Positions 51,450-62,363 of a stretch of 64,000 nucleotides of DNA are shown here, piece after piece (position 1 is the first letter of the stretch; each line of letters begins with the position of its first letter). Source of the DNA: Filomicrobium sp. (GTDB lineage: Bacteria > Pseudomonadota > Alphaproteobacteria > Rhizobiales > Hyphomicrobiaceae); the NCBI GenBank assembly GCA_029287535.1, contig JARFQY010000264.1:1-64000 (forward strand), in the 5' to 3' direction. The translations under genes and the position numbers were made by a program. Below the pieces are notes generated by a model, which had not been told where the DNA came from, did no database searches, and worked only from the letters and a program-made list of their open reading frames with translations.

Positions 51450-52835
51450 TTGGCCGGTATGGCAGGTGACGGGACAAACGGACCATCGCGCGTGCGCGGT
51501 GGTTCCATTTATGACTTCGACATCTCTGGGTGTCTGAGCGCCAAGATCGGTCGGCACGGGTTGGCCCCCGAGGAACTGGATGCGTCGTTCGCCCAAATGG
51601 AGACCGAGTTCCGTCGTCTTCAGGACGAGGTGCAAAGTCTGAGCCTGCCAATCCTCAGAATTGCATCAGAACGTGATGACATCGCCCAAGCCAAGGCGGC
51701 GCTAAGCAAACTATCCGCTGGCGCCGGCACGCTCGTGTTTTTCGGCACCGGTGGCTCAGGACTTGGCGGTCAGGCGCTGGCGCAGTTTGCCGGCTGGAAT
51801 ATTCCGGGCATGCATGTTCCCGGACAGGACAAGCGTCCGCGCACGCGTTTCTACGATAATCTCGATCCGTCAACCTTGGCCGGTGTTTTCAGAACACTGG
51901 ATCTCAGGTCTTCGCGATTCATTATCACGTCGAAGTCTGGCGGAACGGCAGAAACCCTGGCGCAGGCGATCGCCACTTTGTCCGCCGTCAAGGAAGCCGG
52001 GCTTGCAGAGCAGATTCCCGAGATGTTTCTGGGCATTACGGAAGAAGCAGACGGCGGCAAAGCCGGAGGGTTGAGGCGGCTGCTCGACGAGCACAAGGTG
52101 CCGATGTTGCCGCATCCCAAGGACATCGGGGGTCGCTTTTCTTGCCTCACGGTCGTCGGGCTTCTGCCGGCCATGGCTCGCGGTCTTGATGCTGGCGAGG
52201 TGCGGGCTGGCGCGCAAAGCATCGTCGATGCGCTTTTGTCCGCGCAAAAGGTGAGCGATTTTGTTCCGGCCGTCTCAGCTGCGACCTCGGTCGCCTTATC
52301 CCAAGAGCGGGGAATCCGTTCACTGGTGCTCATGCCCTACATTGACCGGCTGGCATCCTTGAGCCGTTGGTTCGTACAGTTGTGGGCTGAAAGCCTTGGC
52401 AAAGACGGCAAGGGGACGACGCCGATTGCAGCGCTAGGACCGCTTGACCAGCATAGCCAGCTGCAGCTGTTCATGGATGGCCCCCGCGAACATTTGATTA
52501 CGCTGATCCGGACGCGAACGCACGGCACGGGACCTGTCATCGACAATGAATTGGCGCAGTTGGCAGGTGCGGACTATATGGCCGGACGGACTGTCGGAGA
52601 TATCGTTGCCGCGCAGGCGAGCGCACTTCCTGAGGCTTTAGCGGAGGCCGGGCGGCCCGTCCGCACACTGGATATCCACAGCCTCGATGAGCGAACGATC
52701 GGAGCGGTTATGATGCACTTCATGGTCGAAACGATTCTCGCCGGACGCGTGCTTGGCGTCGATCCATTTGACCAGCCCGCCGTGGAACTCGCAAAGGTGC
52801 TGACGCGCGAACGGCTGGGGCAACCGCCAAGATAG
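51450..52835 (+). CDS. Glucose-6-phosphate isomerase-like (SIS) protein
   Basis: [61 protein letters not shown]. Confidence 0.82.
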   Translation: MAGMAGDGTNGPSRVRGGSIYDFDISGCLSAKIGRHGLAPEELDASFAQMETEFRRLQDEVQSLSLPILRIASERDDIAQAKAALSKLSAGAGTLVFFGTGGSGLGGQALAQFAGWNIPGMHVPGQDKRPRTRFYDNLDPSTLAGVFRTLDLRSSRFIITSKSGGTAETLAQAIATLSAVKEAGLAEQIPEMFLGITEEADGGKAGGLRRLLDEHKVPMLPHPKDIGGRFSCLTVVGLLPAMARGLDAGEVRAGAQSIVDALLSAQKVSDFVPAVSAATSVALSQERGIRSLVLMPYIDRLASLSRWFVQLWAESLGKDGKGTTPIAALGPLDQHSQLQLFMDGPREHLITLIRTRTHGTGPVIDNELAQLAGADYMAGRTVGDIVAAQASALPEALAEAGRPVRTLDIHSLDERTIGAVMMHFMVETILAGRVLGVDPFDQPAVELAKVLTRERLGQPPR

Positions 52836-52857
52836 CAACGATACTCAGAGGCCGGCT

Positions 52858-54672
52858 TTGCTTATCCGCCAACTCACGCCAGAGACGATCAACCGGATTG
52901 CGGCAGGTGAGGTTATCGAGCGGCCCGCCAGCGTCGTTAAAGAGCTGGTGGAGAATGCGATTGATGCCGGCGCCCAGAACATTGAGGTCGTTACGGCGTC
53001 GGGCGGCCTTTCGCTCATTCGCGTAAGCGACGACGGCCTTGGCATGACGGCAGTTGACCTGGCGCTGTGTATCGAGCGGCATGCGACCTCGAAACTCACT
53101 GACGAAGACCTCTTTGACATCCGCAGTCTCGGATTCCGGGGCGAGGCGCTACCGTCGATCGGTTCGATCGCACGCCTTGAAATCGCAAGCCGCGCGCGCG
53201 GTGCAAGCGAGGCCTTCTCGATCATTGTCGATAAGGGACGAAAGGCGCCAGAGCGGCCAGCAGTAATCAATCGCGGGACGCGTATCGAGGTAACCGACTT
53301 GTTTTCGGCGACTCCGGCCCGGCTCAAGTTCCTGAAGTCGGAGAGAGCCGAAAACCAGGCGACGGCGGATGTCGTCAAGCGCTTGGCGATGGCGCATCCG
53401 GAAATCGGTTTCACGCTGGTGATGGGGGAGCGGGCCAGTCTGAAGTATCCGCCTCAAGAGGTTTCCCCGGATGGCCTGTTGCAGCGGTTGGCACGGATTA
53501 TGGGACGTGACTTTCAGGCGGACGCCGTTGAGGTCGCCGGCGGACGCGACGGTGTTCGCATTGCCGGATTCGTCGGATTGCCGACGTTGAACCGGGGTGA
53601 TCCCAGTCAGCAGTTCCTCTTCGTCAACGGACGACCGGTCAAGGACCGATTGCTGATCGGTGCGTTGCGGGCAGCTTACGGCGATACGCTGCCACGGGGG
53701 CGGTATCCCTATGTGGCGCTGTTCATTGATCTCGAGCCGAGAGACGTCGATGTCAACGTACACCCGGCCAAGACGGAGGTTCGCTTCAAGGACGCAGGGG
53801 CCGTTCGCGGGCTTGTCGTAGGTGCTGTCAGGCACGCTCTGGAGCAGTCGGCAAACCGCGCTTCCGCACAAGGGGGCAAAGAGACGATCGGAGCATTTTC
53901 GGCTTCTGGACGGCCTTCTGGGCCCCCGTCAGCGGTGGCGTCGAGAGGGTCGGCTCAGCGGCGGCCAGCCCGCATGGCTCCGTCGGCACGTGGTGGTTTT
54001 TCAGAGAGTTGGCAGGCGCCGTTCGAGGAGCTCGACGCGACTTCGGCGAACACGGCGGCCAACAGCGAGCCAGTCGCCGAGGGCGTGCAGGACAAGCCGC
54101 TTGGTGCGGCGCGTGCGCAATTGCACGAGACCTACATCCTGGCGCAGACCCATGATGCCGTGGTCATCGTCGACCAGCATGCCGCGCACGAGCGGCTGGT
54201 CTTCGAGCGGCTCAAAAACATGCTTTCAAGCGGGGGCGTCGCGCGTCAGGGGCTGCTTATCCCGGAAGTCATCGAACTGGCACCCGAGGAGGTCGAGGCG
54301 CTGGTCGGGCGGGCTGAGGAACTCGCATCACTGGGGCTTGTCATCGATGGTTTTGGAGCCGAAGCGGTTGTCGTGCGCGAGGTGCCGGCTCTACTCGGCC
54401 CCTGCGATACAAAAGGGTTGGTGCGAGACCTGGCGGCAGAAATCCTGCAGGAACTTGGGCCTGGAGCGCTGACCGACCGACTTGAGAGCGTGGCGTCGCG
54501 GATGGCTTGCCATGGCAGTGTCCGGGCGGGCCGGCGACTGACGCCGGAGGAAATGAATGCCCTGTTGCGGGAGATGGAAGCGACACCTTTTTCCGGGCAG
54601 TGCAATCACGGACGGCCGACGTATGTGGAGCTCAAGTTGAGCGATATCGAGCGGCTTTTCGGCAGACGATAA
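52858..54672 (+). CDS. mutL: DNA mismatch repair endonuclease MutL
   Basis: [53 protein letters not shown] start. Confidence 0.97.
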   Translation: MLIRQLTPETINRIAAGEVIERPASVVKELVENAIDAGAQNIEVVTASGGLSLIRVSDDGLGMTAVDLALCIERHATSKLTDEDLFDIRSLGFRGEALPSIGSIARLEIASRARGASEAFSIIVDKGRKAPERPAVINRGTRIEVTDLFSATPARLKFLKSERAENQATADVVKRLAMAHPEIGFTLVMGERASLKYPPQEVSPDGLLQRLARIMGRDFQADAVEVAGGRDGVRIAGFVGLPTLNRGDPSQQFLFVNGRPVKDRLLIGALRAAYGDTLPRGRYPYVALFIDLEPRDVDVNVHPAKTEVRFKDAGAVRGLVVGAVRHALEQSANRASAQGGKETIGAFSASGRPSGPPSAVASRGSAQRRPARMAPSARGGFSESWQAPFEELDATSANTAANSEPVAEGVQDKPLGAARAQLHETYILAQTHDAVVIVDQHAAHERLVFERLKNMLSSGGVARQGLLIPEVIELAPEEVEALVGRAEELASLGLVIDGFGAEAVVVREVPALLGPCDTKGLVRDLAAEILQELGPGALTDRLESVASRMACHGSVRAGRRLTPEEMNALLREMEATPFSGQCNHGRPTYVELKLSDIERLFGRR

Positions 54673-54769
54673 CGGCCCATAACCCCACCGGAGCAAACAT
54701 AGAAAACGCCGCCGATGGCAGCGCTTCTATGGTCGTTTTAGGATCAATGTGCGACGGGCGGCCGAGACA

Positions 54770-56299
54770 TTACTTCATCGAATGGCGGCGGCCATGCGAC
54801 TCCCACAAGTCCAGTCTCTCGCGGCGGCCATCCCGGTGGGTAATGGAAATGCCCCACCATTTGCGGCGAACTTCCGCGTAGTGCATCTCGGGATCGTAAA
54901 CCGTTGCCGTTACGCCGATGACATCGGCAGTGAAGCGGCCAATCGCCGACAACAGCGTGTAGGCAGCGACGATGTTGTTGCGACGGGTTTCGGCGAGGCT
55001 CACCTGCGCGTCCAAAAGTTCCTGTTCGGCGTTGAGAACGTCGAGCAACGTCCGCTGGCCAACTTTTTCCTCTTCACGAACGCCGGTCAAAGCCGTTTGG
55101 TTCGCTTCGACCTGGGTCCGGTCCGAGACAAGCTGGGCCTGTGTTGTCTGGAATGCGGCCCACGCGGTAATGATCTCTTCGCGAACCTCGGTACGGGCGT
55201 CCTCGACCTCTTGCAGGCGGCTGACGTGTGTGTGCTTTGAGGCGCGGACACGCGCGGAAACTTCCCCACCTTGATAGATGGGGACGTTGAGGCGGCCTGT
55301 GAGCTCGGTTCGCTCGCTTTCAGCGAGGTTCGACGACTCGCTGAATCCGTTCCGATAGCTCGCGTCCAACGTCAGCGACGGCAAGAGTTCGCCCCGGATT
55401 ACATCAACATTGTGCCGAGCCGCTTGCTCAAGATAAAGAGCCTGGATAACAAGCGGGTTTTCGTTTTCACCGATCGACAAGGCTTCATCGAGCGACTTTG
55501 GAAGCAGGCTCCAAGGTAGGCCCGGCTCGATCAGACCGCGAGGCGGGTTGCCAACAACGCGTTCGTAGCGTGCACGAGCGGATTTGAGGTTGCCGCGCGC
55601 AAGGTCGAGATCCGAGACCGACCGCGCACGGCGGGCTTTCGCCTGGGATACGTCCGTACGGGTGACTTCACCGACTTCGAAACGGTCGGTTGTTGCCGTC
55701 AATTCGCGCGTCAGAACTTTGACGTTGTTTTCCTGCAGGCGGACAATCGCCCTGTCGCGGATCACGTCCATGTAGGCCGTCGCGGCTTCCAGCAGGACTT
55801 GCCTTTCGACTTCGCGGAGCGTTTCGCGGCCGGCTCTGACATTAGCCTCGGCTTCAGCAACGGAGTTACTGGTCCGGAAACCATCGAAAAGGTTCTGCTG
55901 CACGCCAATGCTGTAGTCGCGCGGATAAAGGGTATCGCCCGTGCGGAGGCTCGTTGTTAGCCTGCCGGTATTGGGATCGAATGCCGCACCGCGCGTCCCA
56001 GCCTCATCGCGCAGCCGATCGCGGATATCCGAGATTCCAACGTTGGCGCCACCATCGACTCGCGGGAGGTATCCCGAGCGTGCCTGCGGCACAGACTCAT
56101 CAGTGGCGCGCAGACGAGCACGCTCGGCGTCCAGGCGCGGGTTGTAGCGGTAGGCGGAGGCCAGAGCCTCATCAAGCGATTCGGCTAACGCCTGTGGCGC
56201 CGGCGAGAATAACGAGGCGATGATCGCGGCCGCGGCGAGACAGGAAAACCGAACGGCAGCCTTGGTCCGCTGATATTTGGATGCTCTAGAATCGGTCAT
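54770..56299 (-). CDS. tolC: TolC family outer membrane protein
   Basis: ESLDEALASAYRYNPRLDAERARLRATDESVPQARSGYLPRV; VGQRTLLDVLNAEQELLDAQVSLAETRRN. Confidence 0.94.
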   Translation of the reverse strand: MTDSRASKYQRTKAAVRFSCLAAAAIIASLFSPAPQALAESLDEALASAYRYNPRLDAERARLRATDESVPQARSGYLPRVDGGANVGISDIRDRLRDEAGTRGAAFDPNTGRLTTSLRTGDTLYPRDYSIGVQQNLFDGFRTSNSVAEAEANVRAGRETLREVERQVLLEAATAYMDVIRDRAIVRLQENNVKVLTRELTATTDRFEVGEVTRTDVSQAKARRARSVSDLDLARGNLKSARARYERVVGNPPRGLIEPGLPWSLLPKSLDEALSIGENENPLVIQALYLEQAARHNVDVIRGELLPSLTLDASYRNGFSESSNLAESERTELTGRLNVPIYQGGEVSARVRASKHTHVSRLQEVEDARTEVREEIITAWAAFQTTQAQLVSDRTQVEANQTALTGVREEEKVGQRTLLDVLNAEQELLDAQVSLAETRRNNIVAAYTLLSAIGRFTADVIGVTATVYDPEMHYAEVRRKWWGISITHRDGRRERLDLWESHGRRHSMK

Positions 56300-56634
56300 G
56301 TGATGAATCGGATTTCCCGTGTCTATCAACGCGAGACGACATTAATACCCCATTGCAATTCACTTGTGAGCTATACGATTCTGGGCTTCGCTACGATGGC
56401 TACAGAGTGCGATCCACACTTTACGTGTTCTCAACAACACGGGCCGCCTAGGGTGTGAAACGGCCGAAGAGTCGTGTGAACTATAGCTTATGCGGGGATT
56501 CGGGGTAATCCGGCGACCGATCGGTCATGCGCTTCGTGTGCGATCCGTTGCAAGATACACACACTCTTGTTCACTCGTTGGTAACCTATTTGGACGCCAC
56601 AGAAGATTAGGCGGCGGATTATCTAGCGGCAGGC

Positions 56635-57306
56635 CTAAAATACGAACGTCGGCTCCTTGGCGAAGCCCGGCAAGAGAGGCGCGCCGGCCTCGAATTCCTC
56701 CTGCTCATCAAAGGTCGCGCCGACGCGGCGCCAGAGGACGACAACAGAGTACATAGGCTGTCCGCGGATTGCGATCAGGCGTCCGCCGTCCTTGAGCTGG
56801 TCGAGAAGTCCGGCCGGCATTTGCTCAATCCGACCACCGATGAAAATGGCATCATAAGGGCCCTCGTCGGGGTAGCCATTGGTGAGTTCACCGGTGACGA
56901 CGGCGACATTATCGAAGGAAAGCTCCGAGAGTACCTTAGTCGCGGTCTCGGCCAAACCGGTGTCGGACTCGAGCGCGACGACCGTTTCGGCGAGCTTGCC
57001 GAGAAGCGCGGCGGAATAACCCGTGCCGCAGCCGACGTCGAGTACAACGTCCTTGCTATCGATCTGCGCCAGCTGGATCATCTTGGCCAGAGTTCGGGGC
57101 GCGAGAAGTGAGCGTGGCTCAACGCCAGGTGTGGGTTTAGCGAGCGCGACGTCCTCGTCCATGTAGGCCATTGGCTTCAGGTTTGCGGGAACGAACTGCT
57201 CTCGCGGCGTTTCCAGCATCGCACGGATAATCCGGCGATCGGTTATGTCGCTGGGCCGGACTTGCGATTCAACCATGTTTTTGCGTTGCTGGACGAAGTC
57301 GGCCAT
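56635..57306 (-). CDS. pcm: Protein-L-isoaspartate O-methyltransferase
   Basis: MVESQVRPSDITDRRIIRAMLETPREQFVP, VLDVGCGTGYSAALL. Confidence 0.93.
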   Translation of the reverse strand: MADFVQQRKNMVESQVRPSDITDRRIIRAMLETPREQFVPANLKPMAYMDEDVALAKPTPGVEPRSLLAPRTLAKMIQLAQIDSKDVVLDVGCGTGYSAALLGKLAETVVALESDTGLAETATKVLSELSFDNVAVVTGELTNGYPDEGPYDAIFIGGRIEQMPAGLLDQLKDGGRLIAIRGQPMYSVVVLWRRVGATFDEQEEFEAGAPLLPGFAKEPTFVF

Positions 57307-57556
57307 GGCCACCTCTGTTGGAAACGATTGAGACTGGATCGTGAGGACAGTGCAGATTGTCCCGCAGGTTCGGTGGCACACTAGAGCATTCCGGACATTT
57401 GCAAAATCGGCTATCAGCCGCATGCCCAGAGGTTACCTATCAAACCGCCGCAGCGTAGGACTTGCGGGGCGATTTGGCGATTGCAGTTCTACGACAGGCT
57501 GTGATAAACGACGCTCTCGCCCGGCTGGCACCACCTGAATGCGGGCGGACCAGGCT

Positions 57557-57630
57557 GGCCACGTGGCGGAGTGGTGACGCAGCGGACTGCAAATCCGTAT
57601 ACGCCGGTTCGATTCCGGCCGTGGCCTCCA
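57557..57630 (+). tRNA. tRNA-Cys(GCA)
   Basis: GGCCACG/CGTGGCC acceptor stem, anticodon loop CTGCAAA, GGTTCGATTCC T arm, encoded CCA. Confidence 0.97.
57614..57630. repeat. Putative attL: 3' end of tRNA-Cys
   Basis: TCCGGCCGTGGCCTCCA, identical to 59080..59096. Confidence 0.7.
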
Positions 57631-57933
57631 GCCTGACCACATAGCTGATTGTTTTCAGCTTCTTAAGCAGAAGTGGGGCGCGCTCTGCGGGAACGCGAGA
57701 CACAATTCTGTTCTGTGCTCAGTGCGGCTGCAGAATCTTATTTGCGGCAATTCGAAAACCCTCAATCGCGCGCTTAGAAGTGAAGGGGCCGAAGCCCGAA
57801 TAGAAAGGGCGGCTCGAAAGGCGTGTGCACGTCCCTTTGTCAGTGATATCGTTCCATCACAATCGAAGAGCGAAGGAGGTCGCTGCCGACAGAGAGCAGG
57901 CGGCGCAATTCGCCGTTTGTTGGGTAACCGCGA

Positions 57934-58926
57934 ATGAAAAATGCCGATGGCAAAACGGATGTCATTGACGATGTCAGCCTTCTGGGACCGGGGCCTTCGG
58001 ACCTTGTCAAACTCAGGCTGAATGATCCGAACGCATACAACAAAGTCTCTGAGTGGGAGTTCGATTTCCGACAGATTGGCGCTGGCCCACCAGACGTCTG
58101 TATGATTCTCCGAAAGGGAAGGTCGGTCGAGATCAACCATGCGATTTATTCGCCCGAATGCCATCAGGTGGGGATGGTCCCACCGGAGACCATCAACTTG
58201 ATCGTGATGATCACCCCGACCATGAAGACCTGGCGAGGCATTGAGCTTGATAAGCCTTGCCTCCTCAGTTGTGGTCCCGAACAAGAGTTCGAGGGTGTCA
58301 ACACGCCGAACTCGCGAGAGATCAACTTTTCGGTTTCGAAACATCGGCTCTTCGAGCTTGCCGACTGCCTTGGACTTGATGTCCCCCGAGACATCCTGCG
58401 CTCAGCGCCCGTGTGGGTAACACACAATCCTTCGAGGCTGAATGCGATCATCCAAAGGGCGTCCTATTTCGTGGCACCTCCGGCGGTCCACATGACCGGG
58501 GTCGATGAGGAAGACCTCCTAAGAGATCTGCTCATTGCCCTCAACGATGCGCGGGAACAGGACGATCGAAGCAGTTTGCGGATACGGTCACCAGCTGTCG
58601 AAAAGGCCCTTGCATGCATGGAGGACTGCGCTGACGAAGCCATGCCGATCAGCAAGATTTGCTCTGAGATTGGGGTTTCATGGCGCTCTCTCGATCGCGC
58701 CTTCCTGGAGCGTTTTGGCATAGGACCGAAGGCCTACCAGACGCGATTGCGAATGAGCCGAGCGCGTTCGGAGATTATGGGGAAGGGTGCAGACTGTCTG
58801 GTCTCGGATGTGGCGAACAAGTGGGGCTTTTGGCATATGGGCAAGTTCGCCCAAGACTACAAAACTCTGTTTGGCGAACTCCCGTCCGAAACGCGGGGGC
58901 GGCGGCCGTTCCTCTTTGCGGAGTGA
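57934..58926 (+). CDS. AraC family transcriptional regulator
   Basis: C-terminal HTH: ISKICSEIGVSWRSLDRAFLERFGIGPKAYQTRLRMSRARSEIM...VSDVANKWGFWHMGKFAQDYKTLFGELPSETR. Confidence 0.9.
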   Translation: MKNADGKTDVIDDVSLLGPGPSDLVKLRLNDPNAYNKVSEWEFDFRQIGAGPPDVCMILRKGRSVEINHAIYSPECHQVGMVPPETINLIVMITPTMKTWRGIELDKPCLLSCGPEQEFEGVNTPNSREINFSVSKHRLFELADCLGLDVPRDILRSAPVWVTHNPSRLNAIIQRASYFVAPPAVHMTGVDEEDLLRDLLIALNDAREQDDRSSLRIRSPAVEKALACMEDCADEAMPISKICSEIGVSWRSLDRAFLERFGIGPKAYQTRLRMSRARSEIMGKGADCLVSDVANKWGFWHMGKFAQDYKTLFGELPSETRGRRPFLFAE

Positions 58927-59079
58927 AGACCATTGGAAAAACGCGCGCGCGACCAAAGGTTGCGACTGTCGGTCTGGCTCAACAATAAGTCGGACACGTT
59001 TCTCTGGAAATCTCGCGAAAACCGCGGTGGTTTGGAGGTACGCTTTTCGCCAAGTCATTGGTATCAGCAACTTAGGTCG

Positions 59080-59096
59080 TCCGGCCGTGGCCTCCA
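59080..59096. repeat. Putative attR: direct repeat of tRNA-Cys 3' end
   Basis: TCCGGCCGTGGCCTCCA. Confidence 0.7.
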
Positions 59097-59293
59097 AAGA
59101 CTTGCGCGGCGCCTTGCGATGTTGCGGTTCCCGGGCTGGCGCACTTGTTTTGCCGGCGCGAACGGGCGCTTGTGAATAGGGCTTCAACTTGCCGGCTCAT
59201 TCTGCTATCAAGCGCGCCTTGGCCGTAAACGAGGCAGTTTGGCGGCGTCAGCAAAGGCGCAAGGCTAGGTTTCTGCCTGCGGCGTTTGGACAT

Positions 59294-59368
59294 TCCGTGG
59301 TAGCTCAGCGGTAGAGCATCCGACTGTTAATCGGACGGTCGTAGGTTCGAATCCTACCCACGGAGCCA
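59294..59368 (+). tRNA. tRNA-Asn(GTT)
   Basis: TCCGTGG/CCACGGA acceptor stem, anticodon loop CTGTTAA, GGTTCGAATCC T arm, encoded CCA. Confidence 0.97.
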
Positions 59369-59402
59369 CTTTTCATGAAATCGTGTTGGCGGATGGCCGC
59401 AT

Positions 59403-60602
59403 ATGCCGAGAAGGCCTGAGGGACGCTCCTCGCACACCGCAAAGAAAGCCACCGGCCGGAAAGTTGCGTCCAGCAAGGCCCGTGCGAGCAGCAAGGCGGC
59501 GACCAAGCCCGCCAAGCAATCGGCAAAGGCAGCGGCCAAATCCTCAAAAGTCTCTGTTGGCCGAAAGGCCGAGCAAGATGGCGTCCCCAGCGCGCGACGT
59601 GCTGGGGCGACAAAAGCCCCTGGCAAGCCTGCGGCGGGCGGCAGGAAGCGATCGCGCGCAACGGGTTTGGGTGATGAGCGGCCAACCCGTTCACCGAGGG
59701 CGGGGGGCAAGAAACCCGTAAAAGGAGGCACAGCGGAGGTTCGACCAGGAGCCAAGCCACCGCGCCGTTCGGTTCGATCCTCCGGCCCAAACGGTCCGCC
59801 TGAGCCGATGCGCATCGCACGTGCCATGGCGCGGTCAGGTCTGTGCTCGCGTCGAGAGGCGGAGCGCTGGATTGACGAGGGCCGGGTCAGCGTCAATGGC
59901 AAGCGATTGACCAGTCCGGCGGTCGAGGTCGGGCCTAAGGATCTCATCAAGGTCGACGGTGTGCCGATGCCTACGGCGGAGCCCGTACAACTTTGGCGCT
60001 ACCACAAGCCCAAGGGGCTGGTGACGACGAACAGCGATCCGCAGGGCCGCACCACGGTCTTCGAAAGCCTACCGGAAGACATGCCGCGCGTCGTCTCGGT
60101 CGGACGTCTTGATTTCAATACCGAGGGGCTTTTGCTCCTGACCAACGATGGAGCTCTTTCTCGGCATTTGGAATTGCCGTCGACGGGCTGGCTGCGTCGC
60201 TACCGCGTGCGTGCCTGGGGCGACATCACGCAGGCCGACCTCGACAGGCTCAAAGACGGCATCACCGTCGAAGGGGTTCGCTATGGTCCGATAGAGGCGA
60301 CGCTCGATACGATCCAGGCCTCGAATGTATGGCTGACGATCGGGCTCAGGGAAGGCAAGAACAGGGAAGTGCGAAAAGTTCTGGCGCATCTCGGGCTGGA
60401 GGTGAACCGACTAATTCGCATCTCCTACGGGCCCTTCCAACTCGCCGAGCTGAAACCGGGAGCCGTAGACTCGGTGCGTCGCCGGGTTCTGGCCGATCAA
60501 CTCGGACAGCGCTTGGCGCGAGAAATCGGGTTGGCGGATGCCGGCGAGGCGGAAGCCGGGCGCCGGGGCGGAAAGACCAAGCGCCAGCGGAACGATGGTT
60601 GA
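59403..60602 (+). CDS. RluB/RsuA-type pseudouridine synthase with basic N-terminal extension
   Basis: S4-domain RIARAMARSGLCSRREAERWI; VGRLDFNTEGLLLLTNDG; Ala/Lys/Ser-rich N-terminus of about 130 aa. Confidence 0.93.
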   Translation: MPRRPEGRSSHTAKKATGRKVASSKARASSKAATKPAKQSAKAAAKSSKVSVGRKAEQDGVPSARRAGATKAPGKPAAGGRKRSRATGLGDERPTRSPRAGGKKPVKGGTAEVRPGAKPPRRSVRSSGPNGPPEPMRIARAMARSGLCSRREAERWIDEGRVSVNGKRLTSPAVEVGPKDLIKVDGVPMPTAEPVQLWRYHKPKGLVTTNSDPQGRTTVFESLPEDMPRVVSVGRLDFNTEGLLLLTNDGALSRHLELPSTGWLRRYRVRAWGDITQADLDRLKDGITVEGVRYGPIEATLDTIQASNVWLTIGLREGKNREVRKVLAHLGLEVNRLIRISYGPFQLAELKPGAVDSVRRRVLADQLGQRLAREIGLADAGEAEAGRRGGKTKRQRNDG

Positions 60603-61168
60603 TGCGGATCGTTGGAGGAAAATTCAAAGGCAGGGCGCTGAAGACGCCCAGGGGGTCGGCTACGCGCCCAACATCCGACCGGATCCGCGAAGCGATATTC
60701 AACGTGCTCGCGCATTGTGGGCATTGTCCTTCGCTCGAAAATGCACGTGTCATTGATCTTTTCGCAGGCACAGGAGCGCTCGGGATTGAAGCGATTTCGC
60801 GTGGGGCTTCTTATGCGCTTTTCGTCGAGGAGAGTGCTTCGGCCCGTGCCGTGATCCGGCAGAACATCGAGGCCTTGAGCTTGCAGGGGATCACACGCGT
60901 GTTCCGCCGTGACGCGACTCATTTGGGTCAAGCTGGATCGCGCGACAGCTACGCCTTCGCCTTTCTCGATCCTCCTTACGGCAAGGGCCTGGGCGAGATG
61001 GCCTTAAGGGCACTTGCCGGCGGCGGCTGGATGGCCGACGGCTCGGTCGCCGTGATCGAGGAGCGCGCCGGGCAGCCGATCGTTTTGCCTGGGGGGTTCG
61101 AGAGTTTTGACGCGCGGACTTACGGGGATACCGCGATCACCTTCGCCTCTTTCACGGGGCGGGGGTGA
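60602..61168 (+). CDS. rsmD: 16S rRNA (guanine(966)-N(2))-methyltransferase
   Basis: MRIVGGKFKGRALKTPRG..TRPTSDRIREAIFNVL, DLFAGTGALGIEA, FLDPPYGKGL. Confidence 0.95.
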   Translation: MRIVGGKFKGRALKTPRGSATRPTSDRIREAIFNVLAHCGHCPSLENARVIDLFAGTGALGIEAISRGASYALFVEESASARAVIRQNIEALSLQGITRVFRRDATHLGQAGSRDSYAFAFLDPPYGKGLGEMALRALAGGGWMADGSVAVIEERAGQPIVLPGGFESFDARTYGDTAITFASFTGRG

Positions 61169-62163
61169 GTTCCATGGCTTTCAAATTGATCGATGCCGAA
61201 CGCGGCGGGCTTAACGGCTGGGTTGAAGCTGGTCTGTTCGTTTTGGCGATTTCCGCACTGACCGTCGTCTACGCAATCGCGCAGCAGGCCGGGGCGCACA
61301 TCGTCGTCTTCATCCTCTACGCGATGGGCTTTGCTGCCATCGGGATGCTTGCCATTACCGGGCTGGGTCAGCACCCGCTCAAGGTCGCGCTTGCCCGCGA
61401 GAGCATGGTCTTTGGTTGGTCGACGGTCTTGTTGGAGGCCTTTTACTTCCTATTGCTCGGATTCATGACCCCGGCGGAAACCAGCCTCTCACTGCGTTTG
61501 TCGGTTCCCGTGTCGCTCATTGTTGGCTGGCTGTTCTTTCAACGCGAGATGACGGGCAGGCTTTGGCTTGGCACGGCGCTCATCGTTGCCGCGGTTGTAC
61601 CGATCCTGATGGGTGTCGAAGACGATGCGCGGATCGTTGCGGGACTACTGGCGCTCATTTGTTCGCTGGTTGTCGCGGTCAAGACTTTTGCCAGCGAGTT
61701 TCATCCCGCCAATCGGGCTGCCCGGAACCTCTACGACAAGCTGCGGGTCACCGGGCTCGTCGTACTTGCAACGACCTTGATCGGCGCGGCTGTCGTCGCG
61801 CCGCTTGTCTTGCTCGCCGCCGGCGGAGTTGTTCCACAAGGGAGTTTTATCCCTCCGGTTGTTGCTTTTTGGCATCCGCCAACACTTGTCACGGCCATCG
61901 CGATTGGCGCGCCGGTGTTTGTTGCGATGACCTATTTGACCTTCTCATCAGTAGTGAAGATCGGGACAGAGAGCTTCCTGGCCACGAGTGCATTCACGCC
62001 GTTTTCCGTGCTGGCGATCGAATACCTTGCCGCGGCTTTCGGACTGCTGACGGTGGGGACTTTCGACATGCGGCTGATGCCGTTCATCGCACTCGGCATC
62101 GTTGGCGTGCTGATTGTTGTTCATGCACGGCACCATGGCGGCCAATCTCGCGAATCGCGCTAG
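61165..62163 (+). CDS. EamA/DMT-type transporter
   Basis: 10-TM-like hydrophobic profile with two repeats; GTGA overlap with rsmD or ATG at 61174. Confidence 0.75.
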   Translation: MSSMAFKLIDAERGGLNGWVEAGLFVLAISALTVVYAIAQQAGAHIVVFILYAMGFAAIGMLAITGLGQHPLKVALARESMVFGWSTVLLEAFYFLLLGFMTPAETSLSLRLSVPVSLIVGWLFFQREMTGRLWLGTALIVAAVVPILMGVEDDARIVAGLLALICSLVVAVKTFASEFHPANRAARNLYDKLRVTGLVVLATTLIGAAVVAPLVLLAAGGVVPQGSFIPPVVAFWHPPTLVTAIAIGAPVFVAMTYLTFSSVVKIGTESFLATSAFTPFSVLAIEYLAAAFGLLTVGTFDMRLMPFIALGIVGVLIVVHARHHGGQSRESR

Positions 62164-62363
62164 GTCAGGTATGGAGACATGCCATATCGGCGCCCAGGAT
62201 GCCTGTTAGTGGGTATCCTGATCGGCATCGAGAGCGCGGTTTGTTAATCGTTTTGCACCGGTCCAGCGGGTGCGCGTTGATGCAGCTGAGGCAACACGAT
62301 AAGAGATTCAAGGCGTTTGGGGGTGGCCCGTAGGCCGGGCGAAACAGGTGGCGAGGAATTGCA

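Larger units (their letters stand above)
57631..59096. mobile_element. Putative mini-island integrated at tRNA-Cys
   Basis: Bounded by 17-bp perfect direct repeat of tRNA-Cys 3' end; contains one AraC regulator, no integrase. Confidence 0.5.
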
